From NCBI GenBank assembly GCA_030372335.1, contig JAUDCW010000010.1: a stretch of 64,000 bases of DNA; one strand, given 5' to 3'. This document shows positions 1 to 7,357 of this stretch, in pieces. The position numbers and the translations under genes were made by a program. The notes under the pieces are model-generated. The model was given only the letters and a program-made list of their open reading frames with translations, was not told the DNA's origin and did no database searches. Numbering within the stretch: position 1 is the stretch's first letter; every line of letters begins with the position of its first letter. This stretch comes from JALCOL01 sp022649665 (GTDB lineage Bacteria > Bacillota > Bacilli > Lactobacillales > Enterococcaceae).

Positions 1-63
1 AATATGGTTATATTATTGAGGGGATTCTGTAAAAGCTTTCCAAAATTGCAAAGGAGGTGAAAT

Positions 64-636
64 ATGAATCGCGGAATAAAAGCAATTGGGATCATTCTGT
101 CGCTTGTGTTGTTGTCTGTTTTGCTGCTCGTAGCAGCCGTCAACTCACCCTATTGGAATTTTTCATTCATGCTCGCTCCAGGAAGCTTTTGGCAAAATGT
201 CCTGACGAGTGCCTATCTTCAGGTATATCTGTTCTGGGCGGCCGCCGCATTTTCGGTCCTGCTCATCATTGGTATCTTGTTTTTCATTTTTTATCCAAGA
301 GTCAAACGCAAATTTGTGCTGAAAGAAGGTGCAGGAAAACTTTCACTGGATAAAAAAGCAGTCGAAGGATTCGTTCGATCGAAATTGGATGAAAATGAAT
401 TTGTGGATGCACCAAAAATAAACGTCCACGCAACCAAAAACAAAATCAAAGTCAAAGTCAAAGGCGAGCTGACACGAACCTCATCGATTTTAGGCAAAAC
501 AAGAAATCTGATGGAAGAAATCCGCCAAGAATTGCAGTATATCTTGGGAAATAATGAAAAGGTCAAAGTAGATATTGCCTATTCGAACTATGACAAGAAA
601 AACAAAGAAGCATCTGAAAGTTCACGTGTTGTATAG
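64..636 (+). CDS. amaP: Alkaline shock response membrane anchor protein AmaP
   Basis: 190-residue membrane protein whose family tethers Asp23/Gls24 stress proteins to the inner face of the cell membrane. Two hydrophobic segments are visible, about residues 7-28 and 56-80, followed by a basic soluble C-terminal half with a KVKVKG-type beta-rich stretch. An AAAGGAGGTG ribosome site lies just before the ATG. It heads a four-gene run with a DUF2273 protein, an Asp23/Gls24 protein and a GlsB-like protein, the usual companions. The family assignment is firm; any stress induction is inferred from the family. Confidence 0.9.
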   Translation: MNRGIKAIGIILSLVLLSVLLLVAAVNSPYWNFSFMLAPGSFWQNVLTSAYLQVYLFWAAAAFSVLLIIGILFFIFYPRVKRKFVLKEGAGKLSLDKKAVEGFVRSKLDENEFVDAPKINVHATKNKIKVKVKGELTRTSSILGKTRNLMEEIRQELQYILGNNEKVKVDIAYSNYDKKNKEASESSRVV

Positions 637-647
637 GAGGGAATTTG

Positions 648-848
648 ATGAAAGAACTATTTACCCAATTTAAACTTCCGATTCTTTTTGGGATCATCGG
701 GATGATCTTGGCGATTTTGTTCGTCTCGGTCGGTTTTTTCAAAACACTTCTCGTCCTTCTCTTAATGATCGCAGGTGTTGTGATCGGACTGTATCTGGAA
801 AAGACGGGAATGCTGGAAAATTTTACGAAAAATGAGAAAAATTCATAG
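648..848 (+). CDS. DUF2273 small membrane protein of the Asp23/Gls24 operon
   Basis: 66-residue protein, nearly all membrane: two hydrophobic helices (about residues 10-28 and 30-48) and a short charged tail. The ATG at 648 is chosen because TAGGAGG lies 7 bases upstream; an in-frame TTG at 645 is too close. It sits between amaP and the Asp23/Gls24 gene, where DUF2273 proteins are normally found. Its molecular role is unknown; an accessory to the AmaP membrane anchor is a reasonable inference. Confidence 0.8.
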   Translation: MKELFTQFKLPILFGIIGMILAILFVSVGFFKTLLVLLLMIAGVVIGLYLEKTGMLENFTKNEKNS

Positions 849-860
849 GAGGATCAATTT

Positions 861-1511
861 ATGAGTAATAATAATTATAAAAACATGAATGGAACGGGGA
901 CTGTGTCGACAAAAAAACCGGTTTCTGTTGAAACAGCAAAGAAAGAAAATCATCTGAATGATCTAAAGAAAAAAGATCATACCGCACAAGTACCGGAAAA
1001 AGGTTCAACTATTAAGGGCGAGCTGACATTCGAAGATAAAGTGATTCAAAAGATCATCGGCATCGCGGTGGAAAAAATCGATGGCCTGTTGACAGTTGAC
1101 GGCGGATTTTTCTCCAATTTTGCCGGGAAATTGATCAATACGGACGATCCGACTACCGGCATCGAAACCGAAGTCGGCAAGAAACAAGTTGCTGTCGATA
1201 TGGATGTTGTAGTTGAATATGGCCGCGATATTCCTAAAATCGCTGATACGATCCGTCAAGTGATCCATGAACAAGTCGCTAAATTGACCCATTTGGATGT
1301 GATCGAAGTCAATATCAATGTTGCCGATGTCAAATCTCAGGCGGATTATGAAAAAGAAAGCGAAACGGTACAAGATAAAGTAACGAACGCCGCCAAGACG
1401 ACCGGTGAGTTTGCCTCGGAGAAAACGAGTCAAGCAAAAAATAAAATCAGATGCGAAGCGGACAAAATCCAAGAGAAGGTGCAAGAACAAAAAGAAGTGC
1501 GTGTAGACTAA
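861..1511 (+). CDS. Asp23/Gls24 family envelope stress response protein
   Basis: 216 residues. A DUF322 (Asp23) domain spans about residues 45-160, with the typical start GELTFEDKVIQKI and the GRDIP motif. A polar N-terminal extension and a Lys/Glu/Gln-rich C-terminal tail flank it. Asp23/Gls24 proteins are abundant, membrane-associated through AmaP, and linked to alkaline, bile and cell-wall stress in staphylococci and enterococci. The ribosome site GGAGG lies 8 bases before the ATG. Family membership is firm; the exact stress sensed is not visible. Confidence 0.9.
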   Translation: MSNNNYKNMNGTGTVSTKKPVSVETAKKENHLNDLKKKDHTAQVPEKGSTIKGELTFEDKVIQKIIGIAVEKIDGLLTVDGGFFSNFAGKLINTDDPTTGIETEVGKKQVAVDMDVVVEYGRDIPKIADTIRQVIHEQVAKLTHLDVIEVNINVADVKSQADYEKESETVQDKVTNAAKTTGEFASEKTSQAKNKIRCEADKIQEKVQEQKEVRVD

Positions 1512-1529
1512 ACAGAGGAGGAGATTACA

Positions 1530-1778
1530 ATGGGATTTATCTGGTCATTAATCGTCGGGGCGATCATCGGCTGTATTGCTGGGGCGATCGCGGGTAAAGG
1601 CAGCAGCATGGGCTGGATCGCAAATATCGTCGCCGGACTGGTCGGCTCTGCTTTAGGGCAATGGCTCTTGGGTTCATGGGGACCAAAACTGGCTGGGATG
1701 GCACTGATCCCATCGATCGTCGGCGCAGTCATTTTAGTACTGATCGTATCTTTCGTATTGGGGAGAAGTAAAAGCTGA
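1530..1778 (+). CDS. GlsB/YeaQ/YmgE family stress response membrane protein
   Basis: 82-residue, glycine-rich membrane protein with three hydrophobic helices and the GxxxG-rich pattern of the transglycosylase-associated (YeaQ/YmgE/GlsB) family. GAGGAGG precedes the ATG. It is the last gene of the amaP operon and is followed by a clear intrinsic terminator at 1810. GlsB is known as the partner gene of gls24 in enterococci. Its molecular function is unknown. Confidence 0.88.
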   Translation: MGFIWSLIVGAIIGCIAGAIAGKGSSMGWIANIVAGLVGSALGQWLLGSWGPKLAGMALIPSIVGAVILVLIVSFVLGRSKS

Positions 1779-1809
1779 AAAATGAAAACAAAAAGTGAAA
1801 TGAAAGAAG

Positions 1810-1846
1810 CGATGTTCAGCCAAATTAGTTGAACATCGTTTTTTTG
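1810..1846 (+). terminator. Intrinsic terminator of the amaP-gls24 operon
   Basis: A perfect 9-base stem (CGATGTTCA / TGAACATCG) with an 11-base loop is followed by seven T residues. It closes the stress operon before the MerR gene. Confidence 0.9.
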
Positions 1847-2016
1847 TTTGGATGAAATAATCAGGCAGCTGGTCTTGATTTAGTAAAAATTAATTTATTT
1901 TTTTGATGTTATTTTGAATTATAGAACAAAAAAAATCTCTCTATGAGAGTGTGTTTTGAATAGAACATTGTCTGATTTTTTTTATGTTACATATTTAATA
2001 ATAAAAAAATATGTTA

Positions 2017-2044
2017 TTGAAAAAATTCAATTAGCGATTATAGT
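2017..2044 (+). promoter_or_regulatory. Candidate promoter of the merR-type regulator gene
   Basis: TTGAAA (2017-2022) and TATAGT (2039-2044) are separated by 16 bases, about 70 bases upstream of the regulator start. The surrounding 1850-2113 stretch is strongly AT-rich and otherwise holds nothing I can name. Confidence 0.45.
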
Positions 2045-2113
2045 TAATGTGATGATCGAGAAGCAGTCAAAATGGCCGCCGCTCGATCAAGCAACCGCAA
2101 GGAGGTTTTTTGT

Positions 2114-2977
2114 ATGGCAAATGCGACAAGCAGCGCAAAACCGAAATATTATACGATCGGCGAAGTTGCAAAAATTTGTAAAGTCACTAAAAAAGCGCTC
2201 CGTCTGTATGAACAATTGAATCTGATCGTCCCTGATGTCATTCGTCCTGATAACAAGTACCGGTATTACAGCGAAGAAACGATGCGGCTGGTTCCGGTCA
2301 TCAAATACTACAAGCAAATGGGATTTAAATTGCAAGAAATGAACGGGATCAGCAGCCAGGAAAATTATTTCTATCACCAAACAGAGTTTTTGTCGAAGAT
2401 CGAAGAGCTTTCCGAAGAAGAAATCAAGATCCACAGCCGCCATCAAGCTGTCAGCGATTGGCTGAATATGATTCGTGAAGGGATGGCCGTCCTGAACATG
2501 AAAACGCCGCAAATTTGTTTGAAATACTTGAAAGAGGATTCTTATTATTGTGCTGAGCAATCGTTTGCAGGAAACTATGCCGAAGCAGTGATCAATATTC
2601 CGTGGGTCAATTATTTGGAAGAGCATGACAGCGAAATCACCGGTCCGGTCATTTTGGAATTTCCGTCATTCAAAGAAAAGATGGAAAACGCCAGTCAAAA
2701 GATGACGATTTTGCAAGAGCCGGTCGGGAAGATCAATCATGAGATCCCGCGCTTTTCATATGGCGGAAAAATGTTTGCGTCCACCTATCATGTCGGCGAT
2801 CCGGCGAAGATCGATGAAGCGTATCAGCGGATCATCAAGTGGGCAGCGCAGGAAAATATCGTGCTTGCTTCAGAGAGTTTCGAACGATTTTTGATCGATT
2901 ACTGGGCAAGCACGGAAAAACAGCAATATGTGATCGAGGTATTGATCCCTGTTCAAAAAAAAAAAGAATACCGGTGA
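2114..2977 (+). CDS. MerR family transcriptional regulator, probable controller of the choline BMC operon
   Basis: 287 residues. An N-terminal MerR winged helix-turn-helix (about residues 10-78, with YTIGEVAKICKVTKKALRLYE) is followed by a linker helix. A GyrI-like effector-binding C-terminal half (about 130-285) suggests small-molecule sensing. The start is set at 2114 because GCAAGGAGG lies just upstream; an upstream in-frame ATG has no such site. It is separately transcribed, with a terminator at 3020, and faces the BMC operon, whose promoter has the long-spacer layout MerR proteins act on. Choline or a pathway intermediate is the natural effector, by inference only. An eleven-A run near the C-terminus could hide a sequencing slip. 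Confidence 0.85.
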   Translation: MANATSSAKPKYYTIGEVAKICKVTKKALRLYEQLNLIVPDVIRPDNKYRYYSEETMRLVPVIKYYKQMGFKLQEMNGISSQENYFYHQTEFLSKIEELSEEEIKIHSRHQAVSDWLNMIREGMAVLNMKTPQICLKYLKEDSYYCAEQSFAGNYAEAVINIPWVNYLEEHDSEITGPVILEFPSFKEKMENASQKMTILQEPVGKINHEIPRFSYGGKMFASTYHVGDPAKIDEAYQRIIKWAAQENIVLASESFERFLIDYWASTEKQQYVIEVLIPVQKKKEYR

Positions 2978-3019
2978 ACGGCTGAGCATTTTGATTTTAC
3001 GGATTCTTGCCCTTGAGCG

Positions 3020-3054
3020 GACTGCGACTGAAAAAGAGGTCGCGGTCTTTTTTT
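3020..3054 (+). terminator. Intrinsic terminator after the MerR gene
   Basis: A ten-pair stem (GACTGCGACT with GGTCGCGGTC, including two G-T pairs) with a short A-rich loop is followed by eight T residues. It insulates the regulator from the BMC operon. Confidence 0.82.
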
Positions 3055-3067
3055 GTTTCAGCAACTG

Positions 3068-3081
3068 TTCCCCTAGGGGAA
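3068..3081. promoter_or_regulatory. Perfect palindrome TTCCCCTAGGGGAA, possible operator
   Basis: This 14-base perfect palindrome lies just after the MerR gene terminator. Its CCCTA/TAGGG core also forms the dyad inside the BMC promoter at 3606-3620, so one protein could recognise both. Function is inferred. Confidence 0.4.
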
Positions 3082-3461
3082 GGTTTATTAAATTTGTTTG
3101 AAGACATAGATATAATCTGTTCGAATCAAATCAAAAACGACCGATTAATAAAAAAAACAAAAAGAAATCCACTTTAAGGTATTACGTTTGCTGTCAAGTT
3201 TGAAAGTCTTGCAGCTGTGCATCTCGGTGTTTGAAAAGCTGATGAGGTCTGTTTTCTTTAGTTAAAAAGGATCTTCATTCTCAACAGAATTGGCGAACCA
3301 CTCTTTTTATTAAAATCATCGTTATTAAATTCAACGTTTATTTTTTATTAAAAAAATATATCGATAAAAAACGCATTTGGATGATCAAAAATAAAAAAAC
3401 AAATAAAAATGAACAAATTATAATGAATATCATTTAATCATTCTTAATCTTTAAAAGAATC

Positions 3462-3488
3462 AACGGAGAGCGATCGTTCCGTTTTTTG
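3462..3488 (+). terminator. Weak terminator-like hairpin in the BMC control region
   Basis: AACGGA pairs with TCCGTT (six pairs, 10-base loop), running into six T residues. If transcripts start upstream, for example near TATAAT at 3111, this could stop them before the shell genes. The stem is short, so confidence is limited. Confidence 0.35.
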
Positions 3489-3505
3489 GTGGATATCCGC
3501 AAGAT

Positions 3506-3536
3506 AATTCTCAATTAATTTTTCTAATTGAGAATT
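3506..3536. promoter_or_regulatory. Perfect 12-base inverted repeat upstream of the BMC promoter
   Basis: AATTCTCAATTA and TAATTGAGAATT are separated by 7 bases and lie about 57 bases upstream of the -35 box. The TTGAGAAT half-site resembles sequences next to the Fur-family gene promoter at 34650-34700, so a Fur/PerR-type site is possible. A weak hairpin in RNA is an alternative. Confidence 0.4.
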
Positions 3537-3592
3537 TTATTTGCAAATTTTTAAAAAGTTTCGTCAAATCTGAAAAAAAGTAAAAAAAACCA

Positions 3593-3625
3593 TTGACACT
3601 CTCCATAGGGGGATACCCTAAAGTG
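3593..3625 (+). promoter_or_regulatory. BMC operon promoter with MerR-type operator in an extended spacer
   Basis: A consensus -35 box TTGACA (3593-3598) is followed, after an unusually long 20-base spacer, by a TAAAGT -10-like box (3619-3624). Inside the spacer is a dyad TAGGG-N5-CCCTA (3606-3620). Over-long spacers carrying a dyad are the hallmark of MerR-activated promoters, in which the regulator untwists the DNA. The upstream gene encodes a MerR protein, so the match is logical. The start codon of the first shell gene lies about 46 bases downstream. Confidence 0.7.
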
Positions 3626-3670
3626 AATGCGTAGAAATGAAAACGCTTAAAAAACTTGGAGGGATAACAA

Positions 3671-3952
3671 ATGAAATACGATGCACTCGGAATGGTAGAA
3701 ACACGTGGACTTGTCGGTTCGATCGAAGCAGCGGATGCAATGGTCAAAGCAGCGAATGTCACTTTAGTTGGAAAAGAACTGGTCGGCGGCGGGATCGTGA
3801 CCGTGATGGTCCGCGGAGATGTTGGTGCTGTGAAAGCAGCAACCGATGCTGGGGCTGCGGCAGCGCAGCGCGTTAGTGAACTATTATCGGTCCATGTCAT
3901 CCCACGTCCAGCTGGCGAGGTTGAAAAAATTTTACCTGGAAAAGCAGAATGA
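3671..3952 (+). CDS. BMC-H shell protein (PduA/EutM-like), first gene of the operon
   Basis: 93-residue single-domain hexameric shell protein of the PduA/EutM/CcmK family. It starts with the typical DALGMVETRGLVGSIEAADAM, has a central KELVGGGIVTVMVRGDV pore region with the GGG pore loop, and ends in a VIPRP tail. TTGGAGGG precedes the ATG. Such tiles form most of the shell facet, and their pores pass small metabolites. By my alignment it is 83/93 identical to the last operon gene (18411-18692), so the operon is bracketed by near-twin shell proteins. Confidence 0.95.
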   Translation: MKYDALGMVETRGLVGSIEAADAMVKAANVTLVGKELVGGGIVTVMVRGDVGAVKAATDAGAAAAQRVSELLSVHVIPRPAGEVEKILPGKAE

Positions 3953-3984
3953 ATTAAGTAGGTGAAGAGGGGAATCGTAAAGAG

Positions 3985-4998
3985 ATGAACAGTGAAAAGA
4001 CGTTGGTCCAAGGGCATCCATGCCCAGCAGATCTCAAAATGAATGCAGTCAATAAGAAATTTCGGGTTTCCGGAATCAGTAATGGACTGGTGTCCGGCTT
4101 AACGTATGGGATTTATTCCACTTTAGTGGTTGTCGCCAGCGGATATAACCCATTGGCGAGTGCCGCCGGGTTTTTAGCAGCGCCGTTTGTTTGTTCAGGC
4201 TTGAATGACTTATTTGCTGGAATCTGGCTATTGTTTTACAACGCGAAAGAAGGACGCATGAAAGAGCTGCGCCGCACGTTGAAGACTAAACCGGGGAAAA
4301 TGCTGGTCGTCGGATTTTTATTGGGCGGACCGATCGCAAACGGTCTGTATTTAGTTGGTTTGGCACTGGCAGGTGCGTATGCGATCCCGATCTCAGCAAC
4401 TTGCAGCCTGTTCGGTGCGCTTTTCGCTTGGATCTTTTTGAAGCAGCGGCCGACGAAACGAGTCGTTGCCGGCATGCTTTTCTGTGTGTTGGGAGCCGTC
4501 GTGATCAACTGGGTCAAACCGGCCGGAGCACCTAACTTCACACTTGGCATTATTTGTGCATTGATCGCCGCAATGGCGTGGGGACTTGAAGGAGTCTTCT
4601 CAAGTTTCGGCGGGGCGATGATCGATACCGATGTCGCTGTCAACTTGCGTGAATTGATTTCGGGGCTCGTCGTTTTGATTTTGATCGTCCCAATGGTCGG
4701 CGCTTTCAAACTATTGGGCGGAACGCTGGCAGCTGGAACACCAGTCTTTTGGCTGATCGCCTCCGGCTTAACAGCCGCAGTTTCTTATCTGACATGGTAT
4801 AAATCCAATGCAATGGTCGGCTGCGCCGTCGGGATGTCGTTGAACGTCACGTATGCTTTCTGGGGAGTGCTTTTTTCCGTGATCTTCCTTGGCCAAGGAT
4901 TGACGGCGACGATCGTTTTAGGATCGGTCATCATTGTGATGGGGGCGATTCTCGTAACGATGAATCCGCTCGAGTTCTTTAAAAAAGGAGCTGCGTAA
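3985..4998 (+). CDS. DMT (EamA) superfamily permease, ten predicted membrane helices
   Basis: 337-residue polytopic protein with about ten hydrophobic helices in two EamA-like halves and the conserved segment LKTKPGKMLVVGFLLGGPI. AGAGGGG lies 11 bases before the ATG. It sits between shell genes, so it probably serves the same pathway. Choline import, trimethylamine or ethanol export, or a precursor are all possible, and the sequence does not decide. A paralogue with the same layout lies downstream (18802-19785). No BCCT- or ABC-type choline transporter is seen in the window, which makes a choline role for one of the two attractive but unproven. Confidence 0.82.
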   Translation: MNSEKTLVQGHPCPADLKMNAVNKKFRVSGISNGLVSGLTYGIYSTLVVVASGYNPLASAAGFLAAPFVCSGLNDLFAGIWLLFYNAKEGRMKELRRTLKTKPGKMLVVGFLLGGPIANGLYLVGLALAGAYAIPISATCSLFGALFAWIFLKQRPTKRVVAGMLFCVLGAVVINWVKPAGAPNFTLGIICALIAAMAWGLEGVFSSFGGAMIDTDVAVNLRELISGLVVLILIVPMVGAFKLLGGTLAAGTPVFWLIASGLTAAVSYLTWYKSNAMVGCAVGMSLNVTYAFWGVLFSVIFLGQGLTATIVLGSVIIVMGAILVTMNPLEFFKKGAA

Positions 4999-4999
4999 G

Positions 5000-5296
5000 A
5001 TGTTGCTACCGTGCAGAATGGCTGTTTTAAACAATTTATTTTTAAAAAAAGAAGAAGAAACCGTCAGCGAAGTAATGGCAGCGCTTGAAGATCAATACGG
5101 GACCGAAAAACAATTCAGCGAAAAAATGTTTCTCGATCATTTGATGGCGCTTGAAGCTAATGGATTAGTTGAATTAACGAATTATGATTTGGATGACAAA
5201 GCAGAATTGGTCCGCTATTACAAAATTACGGCTGATGGTCAAAATACCGTTGAAAAGTATGTCGATCAAAAGTATTGGCGATTGGAGGAAGTGTAA
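5000..5296 (+). CDS. Small winged-helix-like protein of unknown role inside the BMC operon
   Basis: 98 residues, soluble. The middle (about 20-85) reads like a PadR/MarR-type winged helix: a helix pair ending in FLDHLMALEANGLVEL, then a wing-like charged turn and YYKITADGQ. AAAGGAG lies 9 bases before the ATG, and the gene begins one base after the permease stop, so translation is probably coupled. I do not recognise a named family. It could be a second regulator made with the shell, or a scaffold protein that reuses the fold. The next gene starts immediately after its stop codon. Confidence 0.65.
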   Translation: MLLPCRMAVLNNLFLKKEEETVSEVMAALEDQYGTEKQFSEKMFLDHLMALEANGLVELTNYDLDDKAELVRYYKITADGQNTVEKYVDQKYWRLEEV

Positions 5297-5593
5297 ATGA
5301 GGTATCGAGGTGAAGAAGCGCTCGGACTGGTCGAAACGATCGGTCTCGTACCGGTACTTTATGCATGTGATGTGATGCTGAAAGCAGCTGATGTTGAATT
5401 GATCTCTTATGAAAATATCGGCTCGACACTTGTGACAGTGATGGTCAAAGGCGATGTCGCGGCTGTCGAAGCATCCGTTGCGGCCGGGCGGCAAGCAGCC
5501 AGCGAGATCGGAAAATTGACCGCGGCGAATGTCATGCCCCGACCGATCCATGCAGTCGGCGACATCGTTTCTGTTCATGATATTGACCTTTAA
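5297..5593 (+). CDS. BMC-H shell protein
   Basis: 98-residue single BMC domain starting EALGLVETIGLVPVLYACDVML, with pore region ENIGSTLVTVMVKGDV and a MPRP C-terminal motif. The pore loop reads GST rather than the GGG of the first shell protein, so its pore chemistry should differ. TTGGAGG precedes the ATG, which abuts the previous stop codon. It forms a pair with the next BMC-H gene. Confidence 0.93.
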   Translation: MRYRGEEALGLVETIGLVPVLYACDVMLKAADVELISYENIGSTLVTVMVKGDVAAVEASVAAGRQAASEIGKLTAANVMPRPIHAVGDIVSVHDIDL

Positions 5594-5610
5594 GGCAAGG
5601 AGAGAAAGTT

Positions 5611-5934
5611 ATGGGAACCTATGAAGCAATCGGGGCGATCGAGACCTTTGGATTGGTTTTTGTTTTAGAAGCCGCCGACGCAATGTGCAAAGCCGCCGAT
5701 GTGGAAGTCGTCGGATATGAAAATGTGGCTTCCGGCTATATTTCGGTGATCGTGCGCGGTGATGTGGCGGCATGCAAGTCGGCCGTCGAAGCAGGAGTTG
5801 CAGCAGTTGGCGCGATGGGGGCTGAAGTATACAGTTCGGTCGTGATCCCGAGTCCGCATCCTGACCTTGGCAAAGTGATCGACCGCTACCAATTAGAAAT
5901 TTTATTAGGTGAGCTGGAGGGAGATGCAGATTAA
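5611..5934 (+). CDS. BMC-H shell protein with short C-terminal extension
   Basis: 107 residues: one BMC domain (EAIGAIETFGLVFVLEAADAM, pore region ENVASGYISVIVRGDV) followed by an extra acidic helix-like tail ending LLGELEGDAD. AAGGAGAG precedes the ATG. The pore loop (ASG) differs again from its neighbours. The tail may face the lumen or cytosol and bind cargo, which is inference. The next gene starts right after the stop codon. Confidence 0.92.
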   Translation: MGTYEAIGAIETFGLVFVLEAADAMCKAADVEVVGYENVASGYISVIVRGDVAACKSAVEAGVAAVGAMGAEVYSSVVIPSPHPDLGKVIDRYQLEILLGELEGDAD

Positions 5935-7338
5935 ATGACGTTTGTTGATAAAGATCTGCAATCGATCCAAGAGGCGCGCGTGTTGGCAGAAGCTGCCCGC
6001 GATGCGCAAAAAATACTGAATGAGTATCCGCAAAAAGCGTTAGATAAAATCGTCGCAAAACTTGGTCATGATGCACAGATCCTTTTGCCGACGCTGCTTG
6101 TCCAAGAGGCCGATTTTTCCGGTCATGGAAACGCAGAAGACAAAATCACTTTCGCACAAGCCTTTTTTGCGAAATGCACGCAAGAGCTGCTCGCAGAAAA
6201 AATCGTCGGGATCATAAGCGAGCATCAGGTCGGCGTACCGCTGGGGACGATCGTTTGCATCCTGCCGCGTGAAAATGTGGTCATCAATCTGCTTTATGCT
6301 TGCTTGATCGCGATCAAATCCGGCAATGCACTGATTTTGGTGCCCGACCCGGCCACGCTTGAAGTCGCAAGTTCCACTTTTGAAGCAGTCAAAGAAATCA
6401 CAGAAAGTCCTGAAAATGCGCTCTCACTGATGGAGACGGTCAGTCAAGAAGGGTTGCGGGAATTGACAAACCACTCTGCCGTCAATGTCGTGATCGCGAT
6501 CGATCAAGCAGCGATCGTCGACTCGATCGCAATCGCAAATCCGCTGATTTTTGGCGGTGGGGGCGCGACACCGGTCTTTATCGAAAAGAGTGCGGACTTA
6601 GCTAAAACCGCCGAAGCGATCGTGAAAAGCCGTTCTTTTGACAATGGACTGCTGCCGGCTTCTGAACAGTATATTATTTCAGAAAATTCGGTCGCCGACG
6701 CGGCAAAGAAAGCGTTGATCGCAGCTGGTGCTTACTTTATGAGTCCTGAGGAAGAAAAACGATTAGTGGCGAAATTAGATGAAAGCGGTTCAAAGCAGCG
6801 CAAACTCGATGGCAAAAAAGCCGTCGAGATCGCGGAAATGGCTGGGTTTGCCGTTCCAGCCGGAACGAAAGTGCTGGTCTCAGAACAAAATTATATTTAT
6901 GAAAAAAATCCGTTTTCCGCGGAACAGAAATATCCGCTGCTTACCTTTTATCTGGAACCGGACTGGCTCCATGCATGCGAGAAGTGCATCGACTTATTGA
7001 ACACGTACCGGATCGGGCAGACATTGGCGATCCATTCGCATGACGAAAAGATCATCCGCGAATTTGCACTGAAAAAACCAGTCGGCCGGATGGTCGTCAA
7101 TTGTGCGGCCAGTGCCGCCGCAGTAGGGCTGGCTTCCGAATTCGAAACATCGCTGATTTTAGGCGGTTTGACGACCGGCCGCGGATACAAAGCCAACAAT
7201 ATTTCTGCGAAAGACCTGACGTATGTTCGCGAAATCGGCAGCAGCAAAGCGCTCGATCTTTTAACGATCAGCGAGAGGAAAAACGTAGATGGAAAAGCCG
7301 TTTTAGAAAAATTACTTCAAAAATTGGCAGAAGAATGA
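5935..7338 (+). CDS. Aldehyde-dehydrogenase-like protein lacking the catalytic cysteine
   Basis: 467 residues, clearly homologous to the acylating aldehyde dehydrogenase at 16084-17709. The N-terminal tag DKDLxSIQEARxLA is shared, as is IAIKSxNA near residue 130. Where the active enzyme reads TICASEQ (Cys251), this one reads LLPASEQ, with Pro241 replacing the nucleophile. The active copy's GVGAGNSP motif is FGGGGATP here, and the TGGPGMV glycines are gone. It also lacks the C-terminal extension. The frame is intact, so this looks like a maintained pseudoenzyme rather than a decaying gene. A structural, scaffolding or regulatory role in the microcompartment core is the best inference. It might correspond to the second ALDH-like protein reported in some choline loci, which I recall only loosely. 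Confidence 0.88.
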   Translation: MTFVDKDLQSIQEARVLAEAARDAQKILNEYPQKALDKIVAKLGHDAQILLPTLLVQEADFSGHGNAEDKITFAQAFFAKCTQELLAEKIVGIISEHQVGVPLGTIVCILPRENVVINLLYACLIAIKSGNALILVPDPATLEVASSTFEAVKEITESPENALSLMETVSQEGLRELTNHSAVNVVIAIDQAAIVDSIAIANPLIFGGGGATPVFIEKSADLAKTAEAIVKSRSFDNGLLPASEQYIISENSVADAAKKALIAAGAYFMSPEEEKRLVAKLDESGSKQRKLDGKKAVEIAEMAGFAVPAGTKVLVSEQNYIYEKNPFSAEQKYPLLTFYLEPDWLHACEKCIDLLNTYRIGQTLAIHSHDEKIIREFALKKPVGRMVVNCAASAAAVGLASEFETSLILGGLTTGRGYKANNISAKDLTYVREIGSSKALDLLTISERKNVDGKAVLEKLLQKLAEE

Positions 7339-7357
7339 GATAAAGCGAGGGAGAAAA

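Larger units (their letters stand above)
3055..3670 (+). promoter_or_regulatory. 616-base gene-free control region upstream of the BMC operon
   Basis: No plausible coding sequence was seen here. The stretch is very AT-rich. It holds a 14-base palindrome (3068-3081), a TATAAT at 3111-3116 without a good -35 box, a weak terminator-like hairpin (3462-3487), a perfect 12-base inverted repeat (3506-3536) and the likely operon promoter with a MerR-type operator (3593-3625). I recognise no riboswitch. The length is unusual for this compact genome and suggests layered control. Confidence 0.6.

Noticed and set aside
3094..3116. TATAAT at 3111-3116 as the main BMC operon promoter
   Set aside because: There is no acceptable -35 box at normal spacing and a terminator-like hairpin follows; the promoter at 3593 is much better.
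3055..3670. A riboswitch or ANTAR-type leader for the BMC operon
   Set aside because: I could not recognise cobalamin, ANTAR-hairpin or other known riboswitch blocks, and the pathway does not need cobalamin.
5935..7338. Calling the first aldehyde dehydrogenase homologue a pseudogene
   Set aside because: The frame is full and undisturbed, with a shared targeting-like N-terminus; loss of the cysteine alone points to a pseudoenzyme, not a broken gene.
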